A DNA stretch of 64,000 bases, taken from the NCBI GenBank assembly GCA_033964015.1, contig CM066923.1, forward strand, positions 4,078,978 through 4,142,977, given 5' to 3'. Positions 28,862 through 40,149 of the stretch are shown piece after piece. The position numbers and the translations under genes are program-made. The notes beneath the pieces were generated by a model, which did not search any database, was not told the DNA's origin, and saw only the letters and a list, made by a program, of their open reading frames with translations. This DNA comes from Scolanthus callimorphus. Taxonomy: Eukaryota > Cnidaria > Anthozoa > Actiniaria > Edwardsiidae. The first letter of the stretch is position 1, and every line of letters starts with the position of its first letter.

Positions 28862-31800
28862 CTGTCAAGTAAACAGAAAAATATTGAAGCGAATTCTGGA
28901 AACAAACTATTTGTAGACAAATTCTAATTATCGAGCTAAGGACACATCATTATTTAGTGGGGTGGGGTGGGGAGGGCTAGCATTTCGGCAAAAAAGTGAC
29001 AACTTCATTAGTTCTGAAGGCCATACACACCTGTGCATCTCCGTGTTTCTCGGCAATCTTATGCAAGTCCAGCAGTGCCTGGTTCACATGTTTCTCCAGG
29101 TCCAAGGCCGCTTGAATGGCATCTAGGCCGCATCCCCATTCATCCCTGTCAGGTTTCTATATAAGTCCAAGTAAATATATCATGAGAATCAATGGGTGTT
29201 ATGTTAAACTCATTTGTAAGTAACAGTGGGCGGTGAGAAAGTAGCATGCTTGCTTGATCTCCGGTGGGTTTAACGGAACAAAATTGTTTCGGGATTCCTG
29301 TGGGCGCAAAAAGCGAGCCACAGGAATCCCGAAACCTTGAAGACAAGATGTCCGCGGGCATGAGGAGCTTTAGGTCGCTCCTATGACGTCACATTTAATG
29401 AGCATATCTTTCATTGAGATCTGTCAACAACACACTAAGCGGGAAGTACGAATCAGCAGAGGTGTTGCCTACTGCCCCGCATCTGTCAGTAAAAACCGGG
29501 ATAGGATTGCAGAATCTATGAATTTGCATATTTCGATCAGTAAATAAATGGCGGGATAGTGGCGGCAGTTCTCTAGTCCACGAGGTTCACTCCAATGTTA
29601 CTACCGACACTACGTACAACAGGCGGTACTTTAGCTCGTGTAAAACATTTCATTGTAACAATGTGTGGTACGGTAAGGTTGCTATTCCCAAGTAAGTATT
29701 CCAGTGACTCAAAACTGCCTTCCTACCATAATAGACAGAGCATAGTGGCGGGAAAGCTAAGGACGTATCTTTGACATGAGAGAAATGATGAATCCTTGTC
29801 GGTTTTCGCTTTTCTTTCGACTTCACCTTCACCTGCGAAGTACTTCTGTATCTAAACAGAACCTGGAAATTGTTACGACTTTTTGCGCTGAGATATCAAA
29901 AGTAAATATGCAATGGTGTCGCTTCAAACTGGGGCATTAGCTTGCCTGACTTTAGCGCTTATCGAAGCCTATCAAAGGAAATGATTTAAAAGTATAACAA
30001 AGAATGCAATAGTGTCGCTTCATACTGGGGCATTAACTTGCCTGTATGCCTATTTCAGATGCTATATTTTGGTCACGACTTTTGCGCTAACATATCCAAG
30101 TAATGCTTTAAAAGTTTATGCAAAAATGCAATTATAGTGTCGCTTCATACTGGGACATTAACTTGCCTGTATGCTTATTTCAGATGCTATATTTTGGTCA
30201 CGACTTTTGCGCTAACATATCAAAGTAATGCTTTAAAAGTTTATGCGAAAATTCAACTATAGTGTCGCTTCATACTGGGGCATTAACTTGCCTGTATGCC
30301 TATTTCAGATGCTATATTTTGGTCAAGACTGTTGCGCTAACATATCAAAGTAATGCTAGTTAAACGTTTATGCAAAAAATGCAATTATAGTGTCGCTTCA
30401 TACTGGGGCATTAACTTGCCTGTATGCCTATTTCAGATGCTATATTTTGGTCGCGACTTTTGCGCTAACATATCAACGTAATGCTTTAGAAGTTTATGCG
30501 AAAATGCAACTATAGTGTCGCTTCATACTGGGGCATTAACTTGCCTGTATGCCTATTTCAGATGCTATATTTTGGTCAAGACTGTTGCGCTAACATATCA
30601 AAGTAATGCTAGTTAAACGTTTATGCAAAAAATGCAATTATAGTGTCGCTTCATACTGGGGCATTAACTTGCCTGTATGCCTATTTCAGATGCTATATTT
30701 TGGTCGCGACTTTTGCGCTAACATATCAACGTAATGCTTTAGAAGTTTATGCGAAAATGCAACTATAGTGTCGCTTCATACTGGGGCATTAACTTGCCTG
30801 TATGCCTATTTCAGATGCTATATTTTGGCCAAGACTGTTGCGCTAACATATAAAAGTAATGCTAGTTAAACGTTTATGCAAAAAATGTAATTATAGTGTC
30901 GCTTCATACTGGGGCATTAACTTGCCTGTATGCCTATTTCAGATGCTATATTTTGGTCGCGACTTTTGCGCTAACATATCAACGTAATGCTTTAGAAGTT
31001 TATGCGAAAATGCAACTATAGTGTCGCTTCATACTGGGGCATTAACTTGCCTGTATGCCTATTTCAGATGCTATATTTTGGTCAAGACTGTTGCGCTAAC
31101 ATATAAAAGTAATGCTAGTTAAACGTTTATGCAAAAAATGTAATTATAGTGTCGCTTCATACTGGGGCATTAACTTGCCTGTATGCCAATTTCAGATGCT
31201 ATATTTTGGTAAGACTTTTGCGCTGACATACCAAGTAATACTTTTAAAGTTTATGCAAAAATGCAATTATAGTGTCGCTTCATACTGGGGCATTAACTTG
31301 CCTGTATGCCTATTTCAGATGCTATATTTATTTTGGTCACGACTTTTGCGCTGACACATCAAAGTAATGCTTTCAAAGTTTATGCAAAAATGCAATTATA
31401 GTGTCGCTTCATACTGGGGCATTAACTTGCCTGTATGCTTATTTCAGATGCTATATTTTGGTCACGACTTTTGCGCTAACAATGAATATCAAAGTAATGC
31501 TTTAAAAGTTTATGCAAAAATGCAATTATAGTGTCGCTTCATACTGGGGCATTAACTTGCCTGTATGCCTATTTCAGATGCTATATTTCGGTCACGACTT
31601 TTGCGCTAACAGTCATATCAAAGTAATGCTTTAAAAGTTTATGCGAAAATTCAACTATAGTGTCGCTTCATACTGGGGCATTAACTTGCCTGTATGCCTA
31701 TTTCAGATGCTATATTTTGGTCGCGACTTTTGCGCTAACATATCAAAGTAATGCTTTAGAAGTTTATGCGATTAAATGCAACTATAGTGTCGCTTCATAC

Positions 31801-33691
31801 TGGGGCATTAACTTGCCTGTATGCCTATTTCAGATGCTATATTTTGGTCAAGACTTGCGCTAACATATAAAAGTAATGCTAGTTAAACGTTTATGCAAAA
31901 AATGTAATTATAGTGTCGCTTCATACTGGGGCATTAACTTGCCTGTATGCCAATTTCAGATGCTATATTTTGGTAAGACTTTTGCGCTGACATACCAAAG
32001 TAATACTTTTAAAGTTTATGCAAAAATGCAATTATAGTGTCGCTTCATACTGGGGCATTAACTTGCCTGCATGCTTATTTCAGATGCTATATTTTGGTCA
32101 CGACTTTTGCGCTAACAGTCATATCAAAGTAATGCTTTAAAAGTTTATGCGAAAATTCAACTATAGTGTCGCTTCATACTGGGGCATTAACTTGCCTGTA
32201 TGCCTATTTCAGATGCTATATTTTGGTCAAAACGTTTGCGCTGACATACCAAAGTAATAACTTGAAAACAAGATGTACATTTAATAGGTTGATTGATACG
32301 GCTTTTGCGGTGCGAAGTATAACGATACATCAGTTAACACTCTCGACAGCTATCCTTTAATCCCCTTATACTATCCTTCAACAGTTTCTTTGTCTTGATA
32401 CATTTGGTATCCTGTAGTTTGGTGCTCTGAGAGCACCAAAACAGTCGGGGGTCTCAGCATAAAGCTCCTCATGATTGGATCGGGGCGTGGCTGAAGTGTT
32501 CAAAGTCTAATGCTGTTTCTTGCTGCGTGACCTATCAGTGTGCATCAAGATGCGTGACGTGACAGTATCACGATTCGCTACGTGACGTGACAGTCGCAGG
32601 GTGAGTGTGTATCAATATTCACCGCGTGACCTCGCGTTAGCTGAACGTGATTAGTTGCATGGGCATCGCTAACTCGGGGCAACAAGCCAAAATACGTGCA
32701 GCCGAAATGAATCCTTAAACATATTAAATTACATCGCATCGGGTTAGCTCTTTTACATCTTCATTGACGGTCCAAAATAACGTATAGCTTATGTAGCGCA
32801 TGCGTATTTACCCCGCTGAAACATGATTATTCGCTTATCCATCGACACGCAAAGATCTCGTGATTTTAAAACTCCGCTAGTCACGCGAGAGGAACCAATT
32901 AAGTGTTGCATAAGTTTTGGACAAGTGTCCTTTACCTTGATATCCTGAAGGACAATGCGGCCCCCACGCTGGTTCTGGAACTTGGCAAGCTGCAAATAAG
33001 AAAATTATCTTTACTTGAGGTCGTTCTTTACGAACTAGCTTCGAGGTGCGAAATTCTATGCTCACCTTTTCCGCATGTTCGCGTTCTTCGTGCGAAGCCT
33101 TGAGGAAATACTTGTGGAAGTTTTCCAGAGCCACATCATCACGGTCGAAGTGATAGGCCTAGGATATAGACAGAAACGCGTACCTTTGAATTCGTCTATC
33201 ATAAAACCTTTTGCGATTTTGCCATGCTCGACTAACTCTCAAATCAAGTCTTTTCATTAAATATCCAATCTCCTACCCTGTAAAAAGGTAAATTTTAACT
33301 TAGTATTACTCTGCAACCTTTTTTTAGCGTTTTCACTTAGCCTTGCTAAGTGAAAATCAAAGAAGGTATGATGACGCATCAAAAATGACATACGTAAAGC
33401 CCCGGAAATATAAGCAGTGAAAAGCCTCTGTTTTGAGTTGACAAGGTACTAGTATGAGATTTACACTAGGGCTAGATTTGCATTTCAAATATCAGCTTAG
33501 GATGTTGTTCAACAGTAACACTTGAAAAAGTTGCAAATGCGTGGAGCTTCTTTGCATGTCGCAAGTCAACAAGAGATCCAATCCCTACATACCATGGACA
33601 TGTAGACGTAACTTGCGTACAACTCGAGGTTGATTTGCTTGTTAACGCCAGCCTCACTCTCCTCGTGGTAGTTCTGACGGCAAAGAGACAT
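28721..33691 (-). CDS. ferritin, H-type (ferroxidase) subunit, complete spliced gene
   Basis: Five exons, all joined in phase 0, give 170 residues, the usual H-chain length without a signal peptide, so the product is cytosolic. Subunits of this family assemble into 24-mers that oxidise Fe(II) and store it as mineral. All ferroxidase ligands are visible: E23, Y30, E57, E58, H61, E103 and Q137 (human E27, Y34, E61, E62, H65, E107, Q141). Signatures are [22 protein letters not shown] and [19 protein letters not shown]. The start at 33691 has A at -3 and matches the conserved N terminus. Translation is probably iron-regulated through the IRE at 33759-33790. The gene converges on ADAMTS. Intron 3 carries a 2.4-kb tandem array. 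Nothing is broken. It corresponds to the FTH1/soma-ferritin group. Confidence 0.97.
29031..29156 (-). CDS. ferritin exon 4
   Basis: 42 codons, [20 protein letters not shown] to AEKHGDAQ, with E103. Acceptor ACTTATATAG, donor GTGTGT. Confidence 0.95.
29157..32935 (-). other. ferritin intron 3
   Basis: 3.8 kb, far longer than the other introns (76-434 bp except intron 4, 169 bp). The excess is largely the tandem array at 29.9-32.26 kb. No exon is seen inside. A 13-bp inverted pair, GGGATTCCTGTGG, lies at 29290-29328. Confidence 0.8.
29893..32262. repeat. about 126-bp minisatellite, about 19 copies, in ferritin intron 3
   Basis: Unit core GTGTCGCTTCATACTGGGGC, then TTAACTTGCCTGTATGCCTA and TTTCAGATGCTATATTTTGG. 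Spacing is about 124-130 bp. Neighbouring units alternate between subtypes (CACGACTTTTGCG and CAAGACTGTTGCG), giving a two-unit higher-order repeat of about 253 bp at 30.26-31.15 kb. Confidence 0.95.
32936..32989 (-). CDS. ferritin exon 3
   Basis: 18 codons, [18 protein letters not shown]. Acceptor TTATTTGCAG, donor GTAAAG. Confidence 0.95.
33066..33158 (-). CDS. ferritin exon 2
   Basis: 31 codons, [18 protein letters not shown] to HEEREHAEK, carrying E57, E58 and H61. Acceptor TATATCCTAG, donor GTGAGC. Confidence 0.96.
33329..33356. repeat. short hairpin in ferritin intron 1
   Basis: TTTTCACTTAG and CTAAGTGAAAA, inverted, with a 5-6 nt loop. No role assigned. Confidence 0.6.
33593..33691 (-). 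CDS. ferritin exon 1
   Basis: 33 codons, [17 protein letters not shown] to YVYMSM, first helix with E23 and Y30. Donor GTATGT. Confidence 0.96.
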
Positions 33692-33758
33692 CTTGCTGGA
33701 TGCTTTTAGGTCAAAATTCGGTGAAAGAAATAAAAGTCTTTAAAAAGTTTCGCCCGCT

Positions 33759-33790
33759 GTTTCGGTTCAATCACTGTTGAAGCACAAAAC
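33759..33790 (-). promoter_or_regulatory. iron-responsive element in ferritin 5' UTR
   Basis: On the minus strand: loop CAGTGA on the five-pair upper stem TTCAA/TTGAA, a TGC opposite C internal bulge, and a six-pair lower stem GTTTTG/CGAAAC (one G-T pair). This is the ferritin-type IRE layout bound by iron regulatory proteins. It lies 67 nt upstream of the start codon. With a TATA-directed start near 33805 it would be about 10-20 nt from the cap, where IREs block translation when iron is low. Confidence 0.92.
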
Positions 33791-33832
33791 TTGGAACTGA
33801 AGAAAGCGCGCAGTCACTAGAGCTTTATAGTG

Positions 33833-33839
33833 ATGGTCA
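33833..33839 (-). promoter_or_regulatory. ferritin TATA box
   Basis: TATAAAG on the minus strand, about 30 nt upstream of an expected start site near 33805. A CCAAT box follows upstream at 33872-33876. Confidence 0.65.
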
Positions 33840-33879
33840 CGAGGAGGAAACGTGATCTAATAGTGATGGTGATTGGTGC

Positions 33880-35314
33880 AAACATGTCACGCCATTCTGT
33901 CACAGGGTATTTTGGGCTGAGGTTTTTGGCACCAACAACACGTAGACAAGCGCGCGCGCTTTGATGTCAAGCCTTGTGTCATAAAAGCAAAATATTTCCC
34001 TTTCTATGACACGTCAAAGCAAATAGGGGCACGAGCTTCGTATATTCTTAGTTTTGCAATTGATATTTCAGCTCTCTTCATCTGAAAGATTTAGCTTTCA
34101 TACCTGGGGGACCCGGGGACATGCTCGAGGGTCTATCATAGACCTTTCGGAGTTTTTCGGGATGCGCGCAAAGCACGCAGGATCCATCTTCGAGCCTTTC
34201 TAGATTCCTCTCCGCGAACACAGAGCGTCGCGCGCGGTATCGTAAACAAGGATGTCCTCGTGGATGACTAAGGGGTGTGGGGAGGGGGCTCTTCGATAGC
34301 CAGGAGAACCCTAGAAACCATGACATTTTCAACAGTGTGTCTACCCGTGTAATACTTGCATTCTTTAACAGTTTCTAGACAATGTTTGGTAAAAAATAAA
34401 TAAAACATAAAAGGCCCTATAGAAGAATACCGTAACTTGGACTTTATCACCGATTTTAGCCCCCCTCCCTTGAACTTTTTTCAGATTTCCGGTCTGACTT
34501 TCGAGGTGAGCTAAGGGAGGAAATCCCATGTAGGAACCCTGCGTTTAGTTGTGTACAACAACTGCGCAAATCACACTAACCGATTCATCGTGCAAGTTTC
34601 ATTCAGACTCTTATTAGGGTCACGTTTTGGGCACGCGCTTCCTTTTCTTTGCTACCCTAGACATTGATCATGATGGATGAAGATAGCGGCAAGAGAGTTG
34701 TTTGACTGACCTGCCAAACTCCAAATTTCATTTAGAGTTCAAACGTGAGGTTAGAATGTCTAAGAAACCACAGCTCTCACCTTTAGAGCATTGGCTCCGT
34801 TCCAGAAAAAATACACTGTTGTTATCAAACCACATTACCTTCTCTCAAAAAGGTTATATTCCTTCACGTACGTTGAAGAAAATATACTCTTCTTCAAACG
34901 TAACGTGCTTTTAGTACAAAACTGGTGCCATATCACACAATAACAACATACTCCTCATTTCTTCACACACCGCTGCCAAAATGCGTTCAAATAAACTGCT
35001 GAATGACAAACAAACTGAAGTCTGAATTTCCAGCCGTCTTTTCTCCCTTTGAGTGTGCAGGCTAAAAATTCAGGCTACCGATTGACACGATTGACCAACT
35101 TAGGCAACTAGAAATGAAAACATAGCCCCCAACTAGTCTCATTTGGTGATAGCATCCATCACAATTTGGATGAGCTGCTTGATGGGTAGCCATTTTTAGG
35201 TCAAAAATAAGATAACAAACATGGTTAAAAAAATTGAAAATTGTGCGAAAACAATCAATAACGATGGCAAATTGTGCGGCAATGCCCTGGAATATTATCT
35301 GCTTCCGTTTTAGT
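33880..35314. other. intergenic, no gene seen
   Basis: No exon on either strand stands out. Short ORFs lack composition or motifs of real proteins. Confidence 0.5.
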
Positions 35315-35517
35315 CGGGGCTTGAAATTAATCATAGTCGTATTTTTACGCCTTTTGTACCAACATATAGGAGTAATTCTTCAAAAATATAGGCGTAAACC
35401 ACTACGAGAACACTGTAGAAACACAGTCATTATTTTACGCCTAAGTCTAAAAAGTTCGGCGTAGATGGAACATTTTAGGCGTATTTACGCCTGTATCAGG
35501 CGCAATTTCAAGCCCTG
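35315..35517. mobile_element. hAT-like MITE
   Basis: CGGGGCTTGAAATT at the left end and AATTTCAAGCCCTG at the right are inverse copies. TTAGT flanks both sides (35310-35314, 35518-35522). The inside repeats GGCGTAAA/TTTACGCC palindromes. Confidence 0.65.
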
Positions 35518-35522
35518 TTAGT

Positions 35523-37900
35523 GCAGGCTATTTTTTGTACTCTTGCCCACATAGCCGGAAAACTTTTGAGCAGATTTTGAAAAACATTTTTGAACCCTGA
35601 TGGGATAGTTTGCCTGGAGGAAAATTGACGTCCACAACAAATATGAACATCAAGTAATTGCTCAAGAAAAACTATCCCACAACGCTCCTCACCTCACTGG
35701 TAAGGCTCTGGTGGCAGCTATTTGAGGGGCTTCGCTGATTGGCTAAAGCGGCACGCATGCCTACATACCTTTCTCTTGAGAAACGTTTCTACGAAATAAC
35801 ACGCCACAATTCGTTTGCTAGTCGTATTTTCAAAAATTGGCTACGACTTCTAATGCTCTACATTCAAGTAAATTTGAGGCGTAGAAAGGACGTAGACGTA
35901 GACGTTTTTTTCAACGTGTACCATGGTTCGTTGAAATCCGTAGTATAACAGAACATCGAGAACTGGCTGTTGTGAGCGTTTTATTTACAGTTGGTGCCTA
36001 AGGTATAATATAATGTGAATGTTTAACTACCATGGCCTGAGAACTTGTTAGGATTTCTTTTGTACTTGCCTACAGTGCAATTAGGTAGGTAACTTATTTA
36101 AGTACTCCCTGCCAGCTTGAAGGTGTACAGAATATTATTTGTCTGGTTGATGAGCCGGTTGGCACTGACATAGACAGCATCAGCTCTGAAAAATGATAAT
36201 AGATAAAAACAAATAAATCAACAATTTCACACCTGACTTGGGATACTGCATAATGTTGGTCTGATCATGAGCCAATCAGTTAGTGCCTCGGGCCCTAAAT
36301 TCAAATATGTGTTTCCAGAAATTATCCTAGCCCCCACCCCCTACAGAAGGGATTGGAAATTCCGGAAGGGTGGGGGGGTCAATTTACGTGATCTTTTCCA
36401 TACAAATACTGTAATTTTCTTCGGAAATTCCAGAGGGGTGTGTGTGTGTGTGTGTGTGCACCCAGGCCGCGTAAGACGGACCGGAGCTGATACACACACC
36501 GACGCAACACGGACCACGTGCGTTAGCCGGACCAAATTCTGGTCCGCCCAACGAATTTTTCTGGTAACGGCCTAAGAAGGCCAGCGATGCAGTCAGAATT
36601 GCATTCCTAGATGGTCCGTTTTACGCGCCCAGAACGTGCACAGATGTGAGTGCGTTCTTCGGTCCTGCTAACGCGGTGTGTACAAACTTCAGATAACTTT
36701 TATCATTTCTTTGAAACTTGACGGCAAACAAATTGGATGATACTTGGTACGGGGTTGTCGCGGCTTTACCTTTAATACCTTGTGAACAGATCTCATTTAC
36801 ACTCAATTGGTCTACACACACGCTTTTAAGTGGTCCTGCTAACGTTGGCACAAAAACCAACATTTCGGGAATTTACCCCAGCCAAGGAGACACATATCAT
36901 ATACTATTACTTCAATGCTTTTGTGTATTTAGACTTTTAATTAGTCATGTAAATTACAAGGTAGCCTGCAGCCACATTTGTAATTAATACATAGCCATTA
37001 GATCGAGAAAAGGAACAAGATACGCAAAGTAGCTTTATGATTTACGGTTGCATCTGTGCGACACTTCATAAACGGGGGTAACTTGGTGTTAAGGACAGCA
37101 TTGTTTTAATCATTACTACTCTGTCTTCATTACTGCTCTGTAAAGAGGACCGGAAGCGTAAGGTCTTACGTTTCGTGAAAACCGGCTCGACTTAGCGGAA
37201 GCATAAACGTAAAGTTATCAAAACCTTCCGTTCTTCTTTCGCTTATACTTTATTACGTCGCTCGTGAAAACCAAAAACAGCAAAATTTGATCCATTTAAC
37301 TGGCAAAGTTTTTCGTTTTCGTTATTTTGCGATAGAGCGGTTTTTGTAAGGGCGTGAAACGGAGCCGAAACCAATTCACAATCCAACGAATATGGTTGAC
37401 CAGGGCGCGTACACTTAAACCGCGACAACCTTTTTTCTGAAATAGCTGTATCAGAAACATATAACCTAGTTGAAACATGTAACAACCATATATCTCTTCG
37501 GCGACATGCTGCGAACTATGTTATATGTTTCTGGCCGTTGCCGTAGTCGTTACCGCCTTCGTATCTTAAGCCGCGCCATGGAATAAAGTACTCAAAGATA
37601 AATTGGAAATCGATGACAGCAAAGGAGCATGGGAGGTTAAAATCTTTGGCTATTTGCGAAATGTCTGACATTTTGCGACATGGAAATTGGCCAGGGCCCC
37701 AGACAATAGGATTGCAAGACAAAATCTATTCGAAATTGTATTTAAGTGTTTTCTCAGCGCGCTCTAGGCGCGTGGGCTTTGCGACAACCTTTTCTGAAAT
37801 ATCTGTATATCGTATTGGGCGGTTGCATGTGAAGTCTATAGATGTATGTGTAGTTTGAATTTGCTCCATACGACAGATACAACTATATGGAAACCAGGCT
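35523..37900. other. intergenic, no gene seen
   Basis: Contains a (GT)n microsatellite at about 36437-36458. A diverged duplication of GCGACAACCTTTT(TT)CTGAAAT lies at 37423 and 37780. No supported gene. Confidence 0.5.
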
Positions 37901-38172
37901 TACCACCGTATACATTGCTACGCGACCTCAAAATTCACTGTTGGGCGATTGGCGGTTTTACACAAGATGATTGTTGTCAATTTTCTTGAACCAGAAAGTT
38001 AAAAATTCGAGTCGAGGAAGCCAAAAGATAGCTTAAAAGCACTTTGGATAATTTTGTAATCAATGTTGGCCCGCTGACGTGGCCGAATCCAGCGTTTTGG
38101 TTTGATTGACGGCTAAAAATCGCCCATCGCAACATTGAGTTTTGAGGTCGCGTAGCAATGCATACAGTGGTA
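37901..38172. mobile_element. Tc1/mariner-like MITE, copy 2
   Basis: Same family and orientation as 27237-27516: TACCACCGTATACATTGCTA at the left, inverse at the right, TA flanks. Shares GATTGACGGCTAAAAATCGCC internally. Confidence 0.85.
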
Positions 38173-38979
38173 AAGAAGACGATGAAACTACCCAAGTCCA
38201 CCGAACCAGAAATGTCTTTTTTGTTTGTTTCGTATGAGTAAGCACAAGTTGGAATTTGTAAGTGTCCAATACGAGAGATCATTCATAACAATGGGCAGAA
38301 ATGAAAAAATGTGACTACTAAAATAAGTTCTAGGCTTAGTCGACGTTGCCGTTGTCGCAGCTTAAAGCTCCCTAATGACGTTTCATACTTAAATGCTTAA
38401 ATAAATTTTCCTACTATAGCTTACGAATACGAATACGAATACTAATGTCTAGGATGAATACGAATACCGCTCTACGGTTTAGAATTACATCTCACAAATC
38501 CTGTCGAGTATTACAACTAGTCTATTACACTGTTGGCATCTCTTCGTGTAGGCTCTACCCCGTTGTAAGAACTTCTGGTCACCTTACGAGTGACATAATG
38601 CTTGACTTTTCTTTTCTTTTGCTTAGAACGAAATATAGTCCTCTAAAGGCCTCTTTACATGGAGGGAGGGTGCTTCGGGGGGTAGGGGAACTCGGATTTC
38701 GCAAGCTAAGGGACCGGTCATTATTTATGTGCGGGGGTGGGGGGGAGAAATCATGGGGTGGGTCAGGTCGATTTTTTTGAAAGAAAGGGGGTGGGTCAAA
38801 AGAGAATTTCACGATGGTTGGGGGTGGGTCAATGCGTGTTTCAAAAGAATCACACTCACTACAATGCATTTGACAGTTCATAAGTTTATGCACTGCTGAA
38901 AATACAATATTAAACACAACAATAATATAACACAACTGTATGTCAGTGTACAATAGCAATACCACCTACAGTAATAGTT

Positions 38980-39165
38980 TTAAGCATGACAACTTCTCAT
39001 TTAGGCTTCACAGTGTAGTTTTTGTTCAGCCCAGGCTTGCATTAGCTCCTTTCGGAGCATCAAAAAAGCTTTGATATCCACCTGACAATGCGATAAGTTT
39101 TGTACTGCTTTATATTAATAGAGAGGATAACTCTTGGATGCCTTTTTAAGTTCTGGAATTACACA
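38980..39165 (-). pseudogene. decayed duplicate of part of the coiled-coil gene
   Basis: Aligns to 39775-39945 (GTTTTAAGCATGACAACTTC, TCATTTAGGCTT, TTTTTGTTC, CACCTGACAAT, CAACTCTTGGATGCC) with indels that close the frame. An internal duplication within the transposon. Confidence 0.75.
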
Positions 39166-39275
39166 ATCTGAACTCAACAGAACTCAACAAAGACAATAAA
39201 TTATTTCTAGTTTGAAGAGAAGTGCTGTTAAATCACTTGAACATTAATTTGCTCATTACTGTAAAGCTTAATATG

Positions 39276-39441
39276 AGGAATCCAGGACTATTTGCCATGG
39301 ATAAACTTGACCTTATTGTGAATACTATTAAAAGGCTATTGGACACAAACTGAAAATCTAGGAATTTCCACTGTCCAACAGCCTCTTGATAGTATTCTCA
39401 ATGAGGTCAAATGCATCCATGGCAAATAATCCTTGATTCCT
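39276..39441. repeat. inverted repeat inside the transposon
   Basis: GGAATCCAGGACTATTTGCC, ATGGATAAACTTGACC... at 39277-39340 pairs imperfectly with ...GGTCAAATGCATCCATGGCAAA, TAATCCTTGATTCC up to 39441. Confidence 0.7.
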
Positions 39442-39473
39442 TATAATGTGCAAATGCTCAACAGTACTACTCT

Positions 39474-40148
39474 TTAAACAAGAAAGATTGTCTTTGTTGA
39501 GTTCTCCTCACTGAGGGAATGTTGGCTTGTAGAACTGATGTTGTAGCCTTCAGGGAAACAAAGATTTTCAATGGTCCACTCATCCAGGGTAATGTTCTTA
39601 ACTGTTTTCAACACAGCTGCCTGGAGTCTTACTTGTTTCCTTTTTTTTGCCTTTGCTCTGTTTTCTTTTTGACTCCTCGTTCTCTTTTTTCCCTTAGTAG
39701 CAGAAAATCTGCTTAATGCCTGCACTGTGGGTGTTAAATTACTTTTGATATCTGTGACTGCTTTGCTTAGTTTTAGTTTTAAGCATGACAACTTCTCATT
39801 TAGGCTTTCACAGTATAGTTTTTGTTCTGCAGCCCAGGGCTTGCATTTGTTTCCTTTAGCATCAAAAAGACTCTGATATTCACCTGACAATTTTAAAAGT
39901 TTTGCACTGACATCTTCCTCAAGAGAGGACAACTCTTGGATGCCCCTATTGCAGGTATTTATGTCTTTTGGTGTAGGATGAATGTGTGGTTTTGTATATT
40001 GTCCAAAACATGCAGGATTCTTTTCAGATAGAAGATAGGAAACATTTTGTTCAAGCTTTTCAATTTCTCCCTTCAACTTCCATCTTTTCTCTCTCTCAAC
40101 AAACAGATAAGACTCAAAAGAACTCTCACTCATCATCAACGAAGTCAT
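39474..40148 (-). CDS. transposon-encoded basic coiled-coil protein, unknown function
   Basis: 224 residues from ATG at 40148 to a stop at 39474. The N-terminal half is heptad-like and charged (VEREKRWKLKGEIEKLEQ; residues 15-45 and 75-140 likely coiled coil). A basic stretch follows at about residues 150-172 (KGKKRTRSQKENRAKAKKRK), a likely nuclear or DNA-binding patch, then a short acidic/polar tail. It is divergent from the transposase, their 5' ends almost touching, so a shared promoter is plausible. It may be an accessory DNA-binding protein (inference). It could also be the last exon of a longer gene. No family recognised. Confidence 0.6.
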   Translation of the reverse strand: MTSLMMSESSFESYLFVEREKRWKLKGEIEKLEQNVSYLLSEKNPACFGQYTKPHIHPTPKDINTCNRGIQELSSLEEDVSAKLLKLSGEYQSLFDAKGNKCKPWAAEQKLYCESLNEKLSCLKLKLSKAVTDIKSNLTPTVQALSRFSATKGKKRTRSQKENRAKAKKRKQVRLQAAVLKTVKNITLDEWTIENLCFPEGYNISSTSQHSLSEENSTKTIFLV

Positions 40149-40149
40149 T

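Noticed and set aside
28664..28927. Plus-strand 87-residue ORF
   Set aside because: Antisense shadow of ferritin exon 5.
29893..32262. CRISPR-like array of regular repeats
   Set aside because: The spacers are themselves repeats, the unit is 126 bp, and it lies in an animal intron.
36267..36575. 102-residue ORF over the GT microsatellite
   Set aside because: Composition is driven by simple repeats and G-rich tracts.
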